Shown piece after piece: positions 7,596-16,408 of a DNA stretch of 64,000 nt. A model generated the notes under the pieces. It did no database searches. It was not told the origin of the DNA and was given only the letters and a program-made list of their open reading frames with translations. Position 1 is the first letter of the stretch. Every line of letters starts with the position of its first letter. Made by a program: the position numbers and the translations under genes. Origin of the DNA: Cupriavidus pampae (lineage in GTDB: Bacteria > Pseudomonadota > Gammaproteobacteria > Burkholderiales > Burkholderiaceae); assembly GCF_914271485.1 (NCBI RefSeq), contig NZ_CAJZAG010000014.1:1-64000 (forward strand), read 5' to 3'.

Positions 7596-8522
7596 TCAGG
7601 GAATCGACACCGAGGCGAGCAGGCGCTCGACCACGGACGTCTGGTTCGCACCTTTGCCAGCGCCTGAGGGCAGCAACCGGTGGCTGGCCACCGCCGCGAA
7701 CACCGCCTGCACGTCTTCGGGCACGACCATTTCACGCTGATCGAGTAGCGCCCAGGCGCGCGCGCAGGCCAGCAGCGCGAGGCCGCCGCGTGGCGACAGG
7801 CCCGCGGCGAAACTGCCTTCGGCGCGCGTGGCGTGCACCAGCGCCAGCACGTAATCGACCAGTGCCGGCCCCGCGTAGACCTTTGCCACCGCGGCCTGCA
7901 GGGCAACTACCTGTTCCGCGCTCATGACCGACGTGGTCTCGGTGACCGACGCGCCGCCGAGATAAAGCACGCGCTCGAACGACGGGTCCGGATAGCCGAG
8001 CGAAATGCGCATGGTGAAACGATCAAGCTGCGATTCCGGCAGCGCATGCGTGCCGATCTGCTCGAGCGGATTCTGCGTGGCGATGACGAAGAACGGCGTG
8101 GGCAGCGCGTGGGTGACGCCATCGTGCGTGACCTGATGCTCGGCCATGGCTTCGAGCAACGCGCTCTGCGTCTTGGGCGGGGCGCGATTGATTTCATCGG
8201 CCAGCACCAGCTGCGCGAACACCGGACCGCGATGGAAGCGGAACTCGCCGGCATCGCGCATAAAGACCGAAACGCCGATCAGATCCGCGGGGAGCAGGTC
8301 GCTCGTGAACTGCACGCGCTGGTATTGGAGACCGAGCGTGCGGGCCAACGCGTGCGCGAGCGTGGTCTTGCCCACGCCCGGCACGTCCTCGAGCAGCAGG
8401 TGTCCGCCTGCGAGCATGCAGGCGAGCGCCAGGCGGACCTGACGCGGTTTGCCGAGCACGATGCGGCCGAGTTGCTGTTGGGCCTCGGAGAGCGAGGCGA
8501 GAATCCTTGGGCGGGCGGTCAC
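7596..8522 (-). CDS. MoxR-family AAA+ ATPase
   Basis: A 308-residue chaperone-like ATPase. Walker A is in LLLEDVPGVGKTTLAHA, Walker B in AQLVLADEINRAPPKTQSAL (DEIN form), sensor 1 near FFVIATQNP and sensor 2 near LSPRGGLALLACARAW, all MoxR hallmarks. The frame has no ATG at the front; I prefer the GTG at 8522 (TARPRILASLSEAQQQLGRIV), which gives normal family length. A TTG at 8606 would add 28 residues of no similarity. It begins the operon with the DUF58 and transglutaminase genes and is divergent from the dioxygenase-like gene. Confidence 0.91.
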   Translation of the reverse strand: MTARPRILASLSEAQQQLGRIVLGKPRQVRLALACMLAGGHLLLEDVPGVGKTTLAHALARTLGLQYQRVQFTSDLLPADLIGVSVFMRDAGEFRFHRGPVFAQLVLADEINRAPPKTQSALLEAMAEHQVTHDGVTHALPTPFFVIATQNPLEQIGTHALPESQLDRFTMRISLGYPDPSFERVLYLGGASVTETTSVMSAEQVVALQAAVAKVYAGPALVDYVLALVHATRAEGSFAAGLSPRGGLALLACARAWALLDQREMVVPEDVQAVFAAVASHRLLPSGAGKGANQTSVVERLLASVSIP

Positions 8523-8749
8523 GTTGGCCTGTCGTCTGACGGTCTGAAATTCGATCGGAAATTCGGGCGGGTCGAGAAGAACCTGCCCATTGTAGCGGCG
8601 CGCCAAGCCGGCTGAACGGTCTGCTTCCGCACGCTCGGTGCCGCGCCGCAGCCGATTGACCGCAAGTTGCGCGAGCGCACGCTGGTTCTGGCATCATCGG
8701 TCTGTTGGCGCATGCCAGATTCTCAGATGGCTATCATCCCCCCGCTGCA

Positions 8750-9595
8750 ATGACTCTTCCGTTAAAGGACGCATCTGACGCGTCCGCATCCCTGGATTTC
8801 GACTCCTCCGCGCCGCTGGCCGATCGGGCTGGTCTGGCGAGTCTCGCGCGCGCGTTTCACGCTGGCGGCTATGTGATTCTGCGCAATTTCGCGAGCGAGC
8901 CGCAGTGCGCGGACCTGGAGGCGGTGACGCGCGCGCATCTGGCGGCGGCGGTGCCGCCGGTGGAGTTCGAAGCTGATCTTGGCTATCCGGGCGCGCCTGC
9001 CACGCGCGAGGCCGCGGGCGGAGCGACGGTACGGCGCCTGCGTCAGGCCTATGGGCGCGACGAGGTATATCGCCGCTGGGCAGCCGATCCGCGCATCGTG
9101 GCCACGGTCGAGGCCTTGCTTGGCGAGCCCGCGCGGCTGACGCTCGCGCACCACAACAGCGTGATGACGAAGCACCCGTTCTACGGCAGCCAGACTGGCT
9201 GGCATCGCGATACGCGCTACTGGTCGTTCACGAGTCCGGAACTGGTCACGGTGTGGCTGGCGCTGGGCGATGAAGATGAACGCAATGGCGTGCTGCGCGT
9301 GATTCCGGGCTCCCATCGGGCGAAGCTCGAGCCGGCGCAGCTCGATCCGGCCGAGTTCCTGGTGGAAGCGCATCCGGCCAGTCAGCAACTGCTGCGTGGC
9401 ACGGTGCCGCTGGCGCTTCATCGTGGCGACGTGCTGATTTTCGACAGCCGGTTGTTCCACAGCGCCGGCCGCAATGAATCGAATGCTGTGAAGCTATCGA
9501 TAGCGTTCGCTTACTTCGGTGCTAGCAACCGTCCTGTCGCCGGTTCGCGCTCGGCGGAATTCGGCAGCGTGGATCTGCCGCCGGCGCCGTACTGA
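8750..9595 (+). CDS. Phytanoyl-CoA dioxygenase (PhyH)-family protein
   Basis: A 281-residue Fe(II)/2-oxoglutarate-type oxygenase. The metal ligands appear as His and Asp in GWHRDTRYW and the distal His in SRLFHSAGRN; an Arg that would bind 2-oxoglutarate lies after it (SAGRNES). GVLRVIPGSHR is the family motif between them. The first ATG in frame is at 8750; a TTG at 8705 would extend it by 15 residues. The substrate cannot be inferred, and the flanking genes (moxR operon, an IclR regulator) do not help. Confidence 0.88.
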   Translation: MTLPLKDASDASASLDFDSSAPLADRAGLASLARAFHAGGYVILRNFASEPQCADLEAVTRAHLAAAVPPVEFEADLGYPGAPATREAAGGATVRRLRQAYGRDEVYRRWAADPRIVATVEALLGEPARLTLAHHNSVMTKHPFYGSQTGWHRDTRYWSFTSPELVTVWLALGDEDERNGVLRVIPGSHRAKLEPAQLDPAEFLVEAHPASQQLLRGTVPLALHRGDVLIFDSRLFHSAGRNESNAVKLSIAFAYFGASNRPVAGSRSAEFGSVDLPPAPY

Positions 9596-9617
9596 GTCGT
9601 CGACCGGGTCGTCAATA

Positions 9618-10436
9618 TCAGGTTCTCAGCTGGAGCAGTCCGGAGATCTTTTCGGACGCTTCCAGCAGCGGCGGCACGAAGCGCTCGACCATTTGCTGCG
9701 CGCTGGTGCGATTGGCCTGGCCGCTGATATTGATGGCGCCGATGACCTGTCGCGCGCGGTTGCGGATGGGCGCGGCCACCGAGACCAGGCCTTCTTCCAG
9801 CTCCTGATCGTTCTGGGCCCAGCCTTGGGCGCGGATACCCGCGATCAGCGTCTTGAGCTCGCCGATATCGGTGACGGTACGGCTGGTGCGCTGGCGCAGA
9901 TCCGACGCGAGCAGCACGCGGTCCAGTTCGGCATCGTCGAGGCCCGCAAGCAGCACGCGGCCCATCGACGAGCAGTAGGCCGGCAACCGGCTGCCGATCG
10001 ACAGGTTGATCGTCATGATCTTGCGTGCCGGCACGCGCAGCACGTAGACCACTTCGGTGCCGTCGAGTACGGAGATCGAGCAGCTTTCGTGGACCGACTG
10101 GGACAGCGCTTCCATGATCGGCTCGGCCAGATTCCAGAACGGCATGGACGTCAGGTAGGCAAAGCCGAGATCGAGGATCTTGGGCGTCAGACGGAACAGA
10201 CGGCCGTCGGCCTGCACGTAGCCAAGTCCGACCAGCGTCAGCAGGATGCGCCGCGCGCCGGCGCGCGTGAGTCCGCTGGCCTGTGCGATTTCGGTCAGCG
10301 TCTGGGCCGGATGTTGCGCGTTGAACGCGCGAATGACGGACAGGCCGCGCGCAAACGATTGCACGTAGCTGTCGCTGGGTTTTTCCGCGGCGGCGCCCTG
10401 CGGCGTGCCCGGTTCGTGGTCGGCTTGGCTCGCCAT
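9618..10436 (-). CDS. IclR-family regulator, PcaR/PcaU/PobR subgroup
   Basis: A 272-residue regulator with an N-terminal winged helix (VQSFARGLSVIRAFN, LTEIAQASGLTRAGARRILLTLVGLGYV) and an effector domain containing SVHESCSISVLDGTEVVYVLRVPARKIMTINLSIGSRLPAYCSSMGRVLLAGL. These segments are close to PcaR and PobR, which answer to aromatic-pathway intermediates such as beta-ketoadipate. A pcaIJF operon with a matching operator is in the same window about 31 kb away, which makes PcaR a reasonable guess, though it is not linked to those genes here. It is divergent from a LysR gene. Confidence 0.88.
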   Translation of the reverse strand: MASQADHEPGTPQGAAAEKPSDSYVQSFARGLSVIRAFNAQHPAQTLTEIAQASGLTRAGARRILLTLVGLGYVQADGRLFRLTPKILDLGFAYLTSMPFWNLAEPIMEALSQSVHESCSISVLDGTEVVYVLRVPARKIMTINLSIGSRLPAYCSSMGRVLLAGLDDAELDRVLLASDLRQRTSRTVTDIGELKTLIAGIRAQGWAQNDQELEEGLVSVAAPIRNRARQVIGAINISGQANRTSAQQMVERFVPPLLEASEKISGLLQLRT

Positions 10437-10693
10437 CGATCAGGAAGTCGTTCAGGAAGTCAAAGCCCCGTGCCGGAGTGGCACGGGAGGCCGGAATCGT
10501 AGTGGAAATATGCGCGACTCGCCAGTCTTTAGCCGCCCTCTGGCCACCCCTTGGCCACCCGTTCGGCCGCGGCCGCCGGTGGGGCATTGTGTCGCGCGCG
10601 CTGACGTGCGCACCGCTCTCCCGCATAATGTGCGTTTGCACAACGTCGCCCGGCCGCAGCAGCTTTGGTCGGATGATTCAGGAATAGCACCCG

Positions 10694-11623
10694 GTGAACG
10701 AAACAATCCAGTGGAATGATTGGGAGGCGTTCTGCTGCGTGGTCGAGCAAGGCACCTTTACGGCGGCGGCCGCGCAGTTGGACTGTCCCAAGTCGCGTGT
10801 GTCGGCGGCCGTGGCGCGGCTGGAGACGGCGATTGGCGCCAAGCTGCTCGAGCGCACCACGCGCCGCATGCGGCTGACCGACGCGGGCGGCGCCGTCTAT
10901 CGCGACGTGGCGCCGCTGTTCGCGCGGCTGCGCGAGATTCGGCAGGAAACGCTGGCGCGCGAAGAACGCGTGCAGGGCATGCTGCGGATTGCCACGCCTT
11001 ACGAGTTCGGCGCGCAGCAGCTGGGCGGTGTGATCTGCCGCACGCTGGCCGCCCACCCTGCACTCGATATCACGGTGGAGATTTCGCAGGGACTCGTCGA
11101 TCCGATCCGCGAGGGCTTCGACATCGCTTTTGTGACCGTGGAGTCCGATCTGCCCGATTCGGGCACGATCGCGCGCCGCATCTGGCACGTGGAGCGTGGT
11201 CTGGTGGCGGCGCCGTCGCTGGCGGCCAGCCTGCCGGCGCAGATGCAGCCGGAAGACCTCTCCAACATGCCGACGCTGGCGACGCCGGGTGCGACATTCT
11301 GGGAGTTCACGCTCGACGGCGAGCGAGTCTCGGTGCCCATTCGCCCCCGCATGCAGACCTATAACGCCGAATTGCGCTTGCAGGCGGCGTTATCGGGGCT
11401 GGGCATCGCGCGTGTGCCGATGACCTATGCCGAAGCCGAAATTGCGCAGGGACGACTCGTTCGGGTGATGCCGGACGTTCCGCTGCCACCGTTGCGCGTG
11501 TTCGCGCTGCTGCCCGATCGGCGGCTTCAGCCACGCAAGGTGCGCGCGTTCATGGAGGCCATCGAGTCGATGATGGGCGAAGAGGAAAGCGGGACGGGCG
11601 GTGCGGGCGGGCTGACCTGGTAG
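10694..11623 (+). CDS. LysR-family transcriptional regulator
   Basis: A 309-residue LysR protein with the N-terminal winged helix (WNDWEAFCCVVEQGTFTAAAAQLDCPKSRVSAAVARLE) and a periplasmic-binding-protein-like effector domain from about residue 95. It starts at a GTG, the only plausible start giving a full helix-turn-helix. Its group resembles the LysR proteins that act on unlinked or neighbouring oxidoreductase genes, but the target is not apparent here: the nearest divergent gene is another regulator, 257 bases away. Confidence 0.9.
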   Translation: MNETIQWNDWEAFCCVVEQGTFTAAAAQLDCPKSRVSAAVARLETAIGAKLLERTTRRMRLTDAGGAVYRDVAPLFARLREIRQETLAREERVQGMLRIATPYEFGAQQLGGVICRTLAAHPALDITVEISQGLVDPIREGFDIAFVTVESDLPDSGTIARRIWHVERGLVAAPSLAASLPAQMQPEDLSNMPTLATPGATFWEFTLDGERVSVPIRPRMQTYNAELRLQAALSGLGIARVPMTYAEAEIAQGRLVRVMPDVPLPPLRVFALLPDRRLQPRKVRAFMEAIESMMGEEESGTGGAGGLTW

Positions 11624-11742
11624 GGGATGCCAGATTGCCGCTGGGGAAATTTGCTGGGGAGGCAGGCTGCCGGGCCATGTTGCACTCGGCGGTCCGCCTC
11701 TCACCGTGACCCTCTCAGCCTCGTGGGGGAGAGGTCAAGCTT

Positions 11743-11771
11743 GCGGAAGGCGCGGTTCAGGCGCCTTCCGC
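11743..11771. terminator. Hairpin, possible terminator
   Basis: GCGGAAGGCGC (11743-11753) pairs perfectly with GCGCCTTCCGC (11761-11771) around a 7-base loop. There is no T-run, so it may be a stem that merely separates the LysR gene from the convergent small secreted protein gene. Confidence 0.5.
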
Positions 11772-11790
11772 GTGGCGCGTCATGCGCCCC

Positions 11791-12084
11791 TTATGCGCCT
11801 TCGGCAAACACGTCACGACGTTCCGTGACAGTGCGTGCGCCGTCGCTGTAGGGGCTGCGCGGTTCATTGACCGAGCGTGCGCCATCGGTGAAGGTGCTGC
11901 GGGGTTCGTTCACGCCGCGCGCGCCGTCGGTGTACGGATCGCGAGCGCCAACGTGGCCGATGCTGCCGTCGAGACGGGCAATATCGGTCAGGGGTTGGGC
12001 GGCGTTGGCAGCGGCGCCCATGGTGAGGCCTAAGGTAACAAGCACAGCCGCAGCCGTGCCTTGGAGCTTGGAGAGATTCTTCAT
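11791..12084 (-). CDS. Small secreted protein with 13-residue repeats
   Basis: A 97-residue protein with a clear signal peptide (MKNLSKLQGTAAAVLVTLGL, then a small-residue cleavage region ANAAQ). The mature part is short and repetitive: DPYTDGARGVNEPRS, TFTDGARSVNEPRS and SPYSDGARTVTERRDVF are three near-copies of a [FY]-[ST]-D-G-A-R-x-V-N-E-P-R-S unit. I chose the ATG at 12084, which opens the signal peptide directly; an ATG at 12120 is also in frame. I know no named family; a short periplasmic or secreted role is inferred only from export. Confidence 0.75.
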   Translation of the reverse strand: MKNLSKLQGTAAAVLVTLGLTMGAAANAAQPLTDIARLDGSIGHVGARDPYTDGARGVNEPRSTFTDGARSVNEPRSPYSDGARTVTERRDVFAEGA

Positions 12085-12307
12085 TGTCGTGCTGGTCCTA
12101 CTGTATTTTTGTGAAAGCATCGTGACTGGGTGTCACGGTGCCAGTACTGTAGGCGCCAGCGCGCGCGGGAAAAAGAGCCAATCCTCGACAGTCTGTCCAG
12201 CCCCCTGAACAATACGTGTTAACCCTAAAAGTATCTAACGTGTTCTGCGGTCGTAATTTGCCCTGATTTCGCCCCGGAATGGCACGAAATCAAGGCTACG
12301 GGCGGCT

Positions 12308-12859
12308 TTACACGCTGCCCAGGCTCAGTCGGGCAATGACCATCAGCAGGATTTGCGCGATCACGAAAAGGATCAGCGGGGAGATGTCGAAGCCACCCAG
12401 GCGGGGCAGGACCCGACGCAGGGGGCGCAGTAGCGGTTCGGTCAGGTGATAGATGGCGGGCGCCACCGGCGAGTGCGGATTCACCCACGACAGGATTGCC
12501 ATGAGCAGTGTGACCCACATGATCAGGCTGATGCCCCACTTGAGCACGTGGAGCAGGGCGATGGCCAGAATCACCGGCAGGAAGCCGAGGGGATCGCCCT
12601 CGTACAGCAGCGTGCGGCACACGAGATAGATCACTGCCGTCAGCCAGGCGGCGATCAGGGTTGCCCAGTCGATGCCACCGAAGCCTGGAATGATGCGACG
12701 CAATGGCCGGACCAACCAGTCGGTGATCTGAAACACCCCTTGAGAGACAGGATTACGCGAGGGCAGGCGAGTCAGCTGCATCCACAGGCGCAGCAACAGC
12801 GCCATGCCGAACAGCGTGAAGACGATATCGAGCAGGAACTGGACGATTTCCGTGAACAT
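12308..12859 (-). CDS. YggT-family membrane protein
   Basis: A 183-residue integral membrane protein with two YGGT repeats. Each repeat has a helix pair and the motif PLLRPLRRVLP or LVRPLRRIIPGFGGIDW followed by another helix. Family members lie near cell-division or pyrroline-5-carboxylate reductase genes in other bacteria and have been linked to osmotic tolerance and membrane organisation; no firm biochemical role is known. Here the gene is alone, divergent from a MarR-like regulator. Confidence 0.92.
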   Translation of the reverse strand: MFTEIVQFLLDIVFTLFGMALLLRLWMQLTRLPSRNPVSQGVFQITDWLVRPLRRIIPGFGGIDWATLIAAWLTAVIYLVCRTLLYEGDPLGFLPVILAIALLHVLKWGISLIMWVTLLMAILSWVNPHSPVAPAIYHLTEPLLRPLRRVLPRLGGFDISPLILFVIAQILLMVIARLSLGSV

Positions 12860-13030
12860 CGGGCGGATTTCCGTTGGCTAGTGAAGGTGTCTACGACCGC
12901 ACAGATTCTGCCACACCTCGGTATGCGCGCGACCGCACCGGACGCAGCAAAGTGCGCCACTATAATGGGCAACCTCATTCACGCCACGCGGTCTGGTGGC
13001 GCACATCCGACGATTTCTCCGTTTCGACAC

Positions 13031-13468
13031 ATGACACGCAAGGCCGCAGCACCGCTTACCAAGCAGGAATTCGAGGCACTGTCTGATTTTCGTTATCAGC
13101 TGCGGCGCTTCGTGCGCTTCTCGGAAGACGCGGCGCGTGGCGAGGGCATGACCGTGCAGCAATACCTGCTGATGCTACATATCCGCGGGTTTCCCAATCG
13201 CAACTGGGCTTCGGTGGGTGAGCTGGCTGAGCGGCTGCAGACGCAGCAGCATGGCGTGGTGGCGCTCGTCAATCGTTGCGAGACGGCGGGACTGGTTGTG
13301 CGCAAGGCCAATGCCGACGATCGACGGATTGTCGAGGTGCATCTGCTGCCGAAGGGCGAGCGCAGTCTGAACCGGCTCGCGCTGCGACATCGTACCGAGC
13401 TGGAGTCGTTGCGGAATACGTTCCGGGTAGCGCGGATTACGGCGTTTAACGATGAGGGCGATGAGTGA
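13031..13468 (+). CDS. MarR-like winged-helix regulator
   Basis: A 145-residue protein. MTVQQYLLMLHIRGFPNRNWASVGELAERLQTQQHGVVALVNRCETAGLVVRKANADDRRIVEVHLLPKG is a MarR-type winged helix, with the D-RR wing motif; the N-terminal FRYQLRRFVRFSEDAARGEG is a dimerisation helix. I used the ATG at 13031 because it starts the recognisable domain; the frame is open much further up but that part overlaps yggT on the other strand. It ends next to a dispersed palindromic repeat. Target and ligand unknown. Confidence 0.86.
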   Translation: MTRKAAAPLTKQEFEALSDFRYQLRRFVRFSEDAARGEGMTVQQYLLMLHIRGFPNRNWASVGELAERLQTQQHGVVALVNRCETAGLVVRKANADDRRIVEVHLLPKGERSLNRLALRHRTELESLRNTFRVARITAFNDEGDE

Positions 13469-13476
13469 GGGGTGTG

Positions 13477-13512
13477 CCCTCACCCCCCACCCCTCTCCCC
13501 GAGGGAGAGGGG
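13477..13512. repeat. Dispersed CCCCTCTCCC palindromic repeat, copy 1
   Basis: CCCCTCTCCC (13490-13499), three bases, GGGAGAGGGG (13503-13512), preceded by CCCTCACCCCCCA. The same element occurs at 18896 and, in its longest form, at 33695. It sits between two convergent genes, where it may also stop transcription. Confidence 0.85.
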
Positions 13513-13536
13513 AGAAAACCGTAGGCCAGAACTTTC

Positions 13537-14250
13537 CTAGCTCAGGTGTTGCGACAAGAAGGTCAGGGCGCGGCCGTGGGCCAGGGCGGCTGAGGGCTGG
13601 TGGTAGGACGCGCGGGCCCAGCAGTTGAAGCCGTGGTCGGCTTTTTCGTAGACGAACACTTCCGTATTCGGCTTGCCTGCGACCGCCGCGCGAATCTGTG
13701 CCACGTGGTCGAGCGTGATGTGGGCGTCCAGCGCGCCGAAGTGAAATTGTGCCGGGACGCTCAGCGCTGGCGCTTCCTGCAGATTCGCGTGAATGCCACC
13801 GCCGTAGTACGGCACCGCGGCGTCGACGAGTCCGCGCGCGGCCGAAAGGTATGACAGCAGGCCGCCGAAACAATACCCCACCGCCGCCACCTTGCCGCCG
13901 TTGGTTTCCGCGCGCAGTACCTTGACCGTCGCCGCGATATCGGAAATGGCCGCTTCGACGTCGGTGGCCTTGCGCAGCGTCAGCGCCTGCTCCATGTCGG
14001 CACCCGCATAGCCGAGCTCCACGCGCGGCGCATTGCGCCAGAAGATATCCGGCGCGAGCACGACGTATCCATCCGCCGCGTATTGGTCAGCGACCGAGCG
14101 GATGTGTTCGTTGACGCCAAAGATCTCCTGGACCAGCACGATGCCGGGACCGTTTGCCTGCTTGCCGGCGGGCGGCAGGCTCAGATAGGCATCGAAGCTG
14201 CCATCGTTCGTTTCCACTTGAATCCAGCGACTGTTGGGCGTGCTTGCCAT
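13537..14250 (-). CDS. Dienelactone hydrolase family protein
   Basis: A 237-residue alpha/beta hydrolase. The catalytic triad of dienelactone hydrolase is present as Cys127 (VGYCFGG), Asp175 (GALDAHI) and His206 (KADHGFN), and EIFGVNEHIRSVADQYA is the conserved early motif with Glu. The family hydrolyses 4-carboxymethylenebut-2-en-4-olide in chlorocatechol and related pathways, but many members act on other esters. There is no chlorocatechol operon next to it, so the substrate is open. The ATG at 14250 follows CCGGAGATCTCACAC, a good ribosome-binding site. Confidence 0.93.
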   Translation of the reverse strand: MASTPNSRWIQVETNDGSFDAYLSLPPAGKQANGPGIVLVQEIFGVNEHIRSVADQYAADGYVVLAPDIFWRNAPRVELGYAGADMEQALTLRKATDVEAAISDIAATVKVLRAETNGGKVAAVGYCFGGLLSYLSAARGLVDAAVPYYGGGIHANLQEAPALSVPAQFHFGALDAHITLDHVAQIRAAVAGKPNTEVFVYEKADHGFNCWARASYHQPSAALAHGRALTFLSQHLS

Positions 14251-14449
14251 GTGTGAGATCTCCGGAGATGGATCGGGAATGAATGAGTGCGCCAGTGTGC
14301 CATCGCCATCAAGTTGATGCTGGACGACTGGGCAAAGCGCTTTCAATTTGCTTACGCAGATCATATCGGACGCATCTTTAGAGATATTCCGAGAGGCAAG
14401 ACGCGTTTGCTATGCGATTGTGACGACCCGTCACAATCATCGATGTCTC

Positions 14450-16288
14450 ATGCCGATTCGTCAGTTTGTTTCGCCGGTTGCCACACCTTATGTCACCCTC
14501 TGTGCCACCCGCTACGCCACGCCGTTTGCCACCGTGCTTGGCGCGATCTGCGCGATGCCCGGGTTTGCCACGCATGCGCTCGCGCAGCAAGGAGTACCGG
14601 CGCAGGCCCAGCCTGATGCCAGAGAGCCCTCGCGGCTGCTGCGCCGCGATCAGATCATCGAAAATCAGCAGCAGGAGCGATTGCAGGAGGACCAGGAACG
14701 CGCGTTGCGCGCATTGCCCGATCCCGAGGGCGCAGATCTCGAATCGCTGGCGCCGCGCGTGGAGGCGCCCGAGGTCAAGGACGATGCGCGCGCGGCGTGT
14801 CGCGAGGTGCGCCATATCACCATCGGTGGCGACGCGCAGCGTGTGCCGGCCGATCTGCTGGAGCGCATTCGCAAGGAGTTCGAGGGCCGCTGCCTCGGTG
14901 CTGCCGAGCTTGGTTCGATACTCACGGAATTGACGCGGCACTTCATCGTGCGCGGCGAGGTGACCACGCGCGCGTATCTGCCCGCGCCGGTATCCGACGA
15001 GGGCGACCTCGAGATCAAGGTGGTCGAAGGTGTGATTGAGCGCTATGACGTGGATAGCGACCGTGCGCGTGCCATCTGGCCACGCGGTGTGTTTCCGGCG
15101 CGGCCCGGAGATTTACTCAATCTGCGTGACCTCGAGCAGGCCGTCGAGCAGATCAACCGGCTCTCGTCGAACGATGCGCGGCTCGAGCTGCATCCCGGCA
15201 GCGCACCGGGGCAGACCGTGGTGCGTGTGCAAAACCGCACCACGCGGCCCCTGCATCTGTATGCGTCGCTCGATAACCTGGGCACCAAGGCGACTGGCCG
15301 CAATGCGTTATCGGCAACGATCACGGTCGACAGTCTGCTCGGCTTCAACGAACTGTTCGCGCTGACGCGCCGGCAATCGGTCTTTCCGCTTGAGGGCGAG
15401 CACCGGTCCGAGGCGACCGCGCTGCAGGCGCAGGTCCCCTACGGCTATCACACGTTCTCGGCGCAGTGGAGTCGCAGCAGTTATCTGAATACCGTGGCGT
15501 TACCGCGCAGCGGGCGCAAGCTCGCTGTCGAAGGTCGCACCGATGTGCTTAGCGTGGGCGACGATCGCGTGGTGTATCGCGATGGCCTCTCGCGCGTCTC
15601 GGTCTCGGGCCGCATCTCGTTGCAATCGGGAGAGACCTGGCTGGCGGGGCAGTCGATTGGCGTCGCCAGCCGTGACTTCACGTTTGCCGAGCTCGGCGTC
15701 GGTGGCACCACGCGCTGGCTCGGCGGCATTTCCACGGGCCGCGTGGCGGCGGTGCGCGGACTGGCGGCGCTTGGGGCGTATCACGATCCGGCCGGCCTAC
15801 CCGACGATGCGCCGCATGCGCAGTTCCAGAAGTTCACGATGGGGCTGAGCCATGCGCGCCGCCTGCGGATGACAACACGCCATGCACTGATCGTGTCCGC
15901 GCAATTCACGGGGCAGTACTCGCTCAACACGCTGTATGGCTCGCAGCAGATCCTGATTGGCGGGCCTGGCTCAGTGCGCGGATTCCTGAACCACACGCTG
16001 GCGGGTGACCACGGCTACTACGCGCGCGCCGAAGCGAGTCTGCCATGGCAGGCGTCGCATGGTCCCAACACCGTTCGGGGGCGCTTCTACGCGGGCATCG
16101 ACTGGGGCACGGTGGTCAACCGCAATGCGGCCGTGCCGTCGGGCGCGCTGACCGGCGTTGCTATCGGGATGGTGGCGAACTGGCGGGCGCTGAGCATCGA
16201 TGCGTCGGTGTCTCGGGCGGTGCGGGCGCCATCGGCGAGGATGCGCGAAGGCACCGTGTTTGGCGTGCGTGTGAGCTGCGCGATCTGA
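14450..16288 (+). CDS. TpsB-type outer-membrane translocator (ShlB/FhaC/HecB family)
   Basis: A 612-residue two-partner-secretion translocator. After an export signal, a Gln/Glu-rich linker with RDQIIENQQQERLQEDQER precedes POTRA domains (CREVRHITIGGDAQRVPADLLERIRKEFEGR and LEIKVVEGVIERYDVDSDRAR) and a C-terminal 16-strand barrel with the family motif GPGSVRGFLNHTLAGDHGYYARAE. I took the ATG at 14450, which opens a plausible signal region; an upstream ATG at 14348 is in frame. No TpsA exoprotein gene is adjacent, so its cargo is unknown or encoded elsewhere. Confidence 0.9.
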   Translation: MPIRQFVSPVATPYVTLCATRYATPFATVLGAICAMPGFATHALAQQGVPAQAQPDAREPSRLLRRDQIIENQQQERLQEDQERALRALPDPEGADLESLAPRVEAPEVKDDARAACREVRHITIGGDAQRVPADLLERIRKEFEGRCLGAAELGSILTELTRHFIVRGEVTTRAYLPAPVSDEGDLEIKVVEGVIERYDVDSDRARAIWPRGVFPARPGDLLNLRDLEQAVEQINRLSSNDARLELHPGSAPGQTVVRVQNRTTRPLHLYASLDNLGTKATGRNALSATITVDSLLGFNELFALTRRQSVFPLEGEHRSEATALQAQVPYGYHTFSAQWSRSSYLNTVALPRSGRKLAVEGRTDVLSVGDDRVVYRDGLSRVSVSGRISLQSGETWLAGQSIGVASRDFTFAELGVGGTTRWLGGISTGRVAAVRGLAALGAYHDPAGLPDDAPHAQFQKFTMGLSHARRLRMTTRHALIVSAQFTGQYSLNTLYGSQQILIGGPGSVRGFLNHTLAGDHGYYARAEASLPWQASHGPNTVRGRFYAGIDWGTVVNRNAAVPSGALTGVAIGMVANWRALSIDASVSRAVRAPSARMREGTVFGVRVSCAI

Positions 16289-16319
16289 GGCGGCTATCTT
16301 CAAAAATCCGCAAAAAAAA

Positions 16320-16351
16320 TGCCGGAACCCGACGGGGACGGGTTTCCGGCA
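16320..16351. terminator. Bidirectional terminator between TpsB and secreted-protein gene
   Basis: TGCCGGAACCCG (16320-16331) pairs with CGGGTTTCCGGCA (16339-16351), with one extra base in the right arm, after a run of eight A. In this convergent position it would stop transcription towards the left strongly (A-run read as U-run). Confidence 0.75.
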
Positions 16352-16408
16352 TCGGACCGCGCGGAGCGGTCGCAGTACTACTGATCGATCGGCGCGGGCT
16401 AAATTGGA

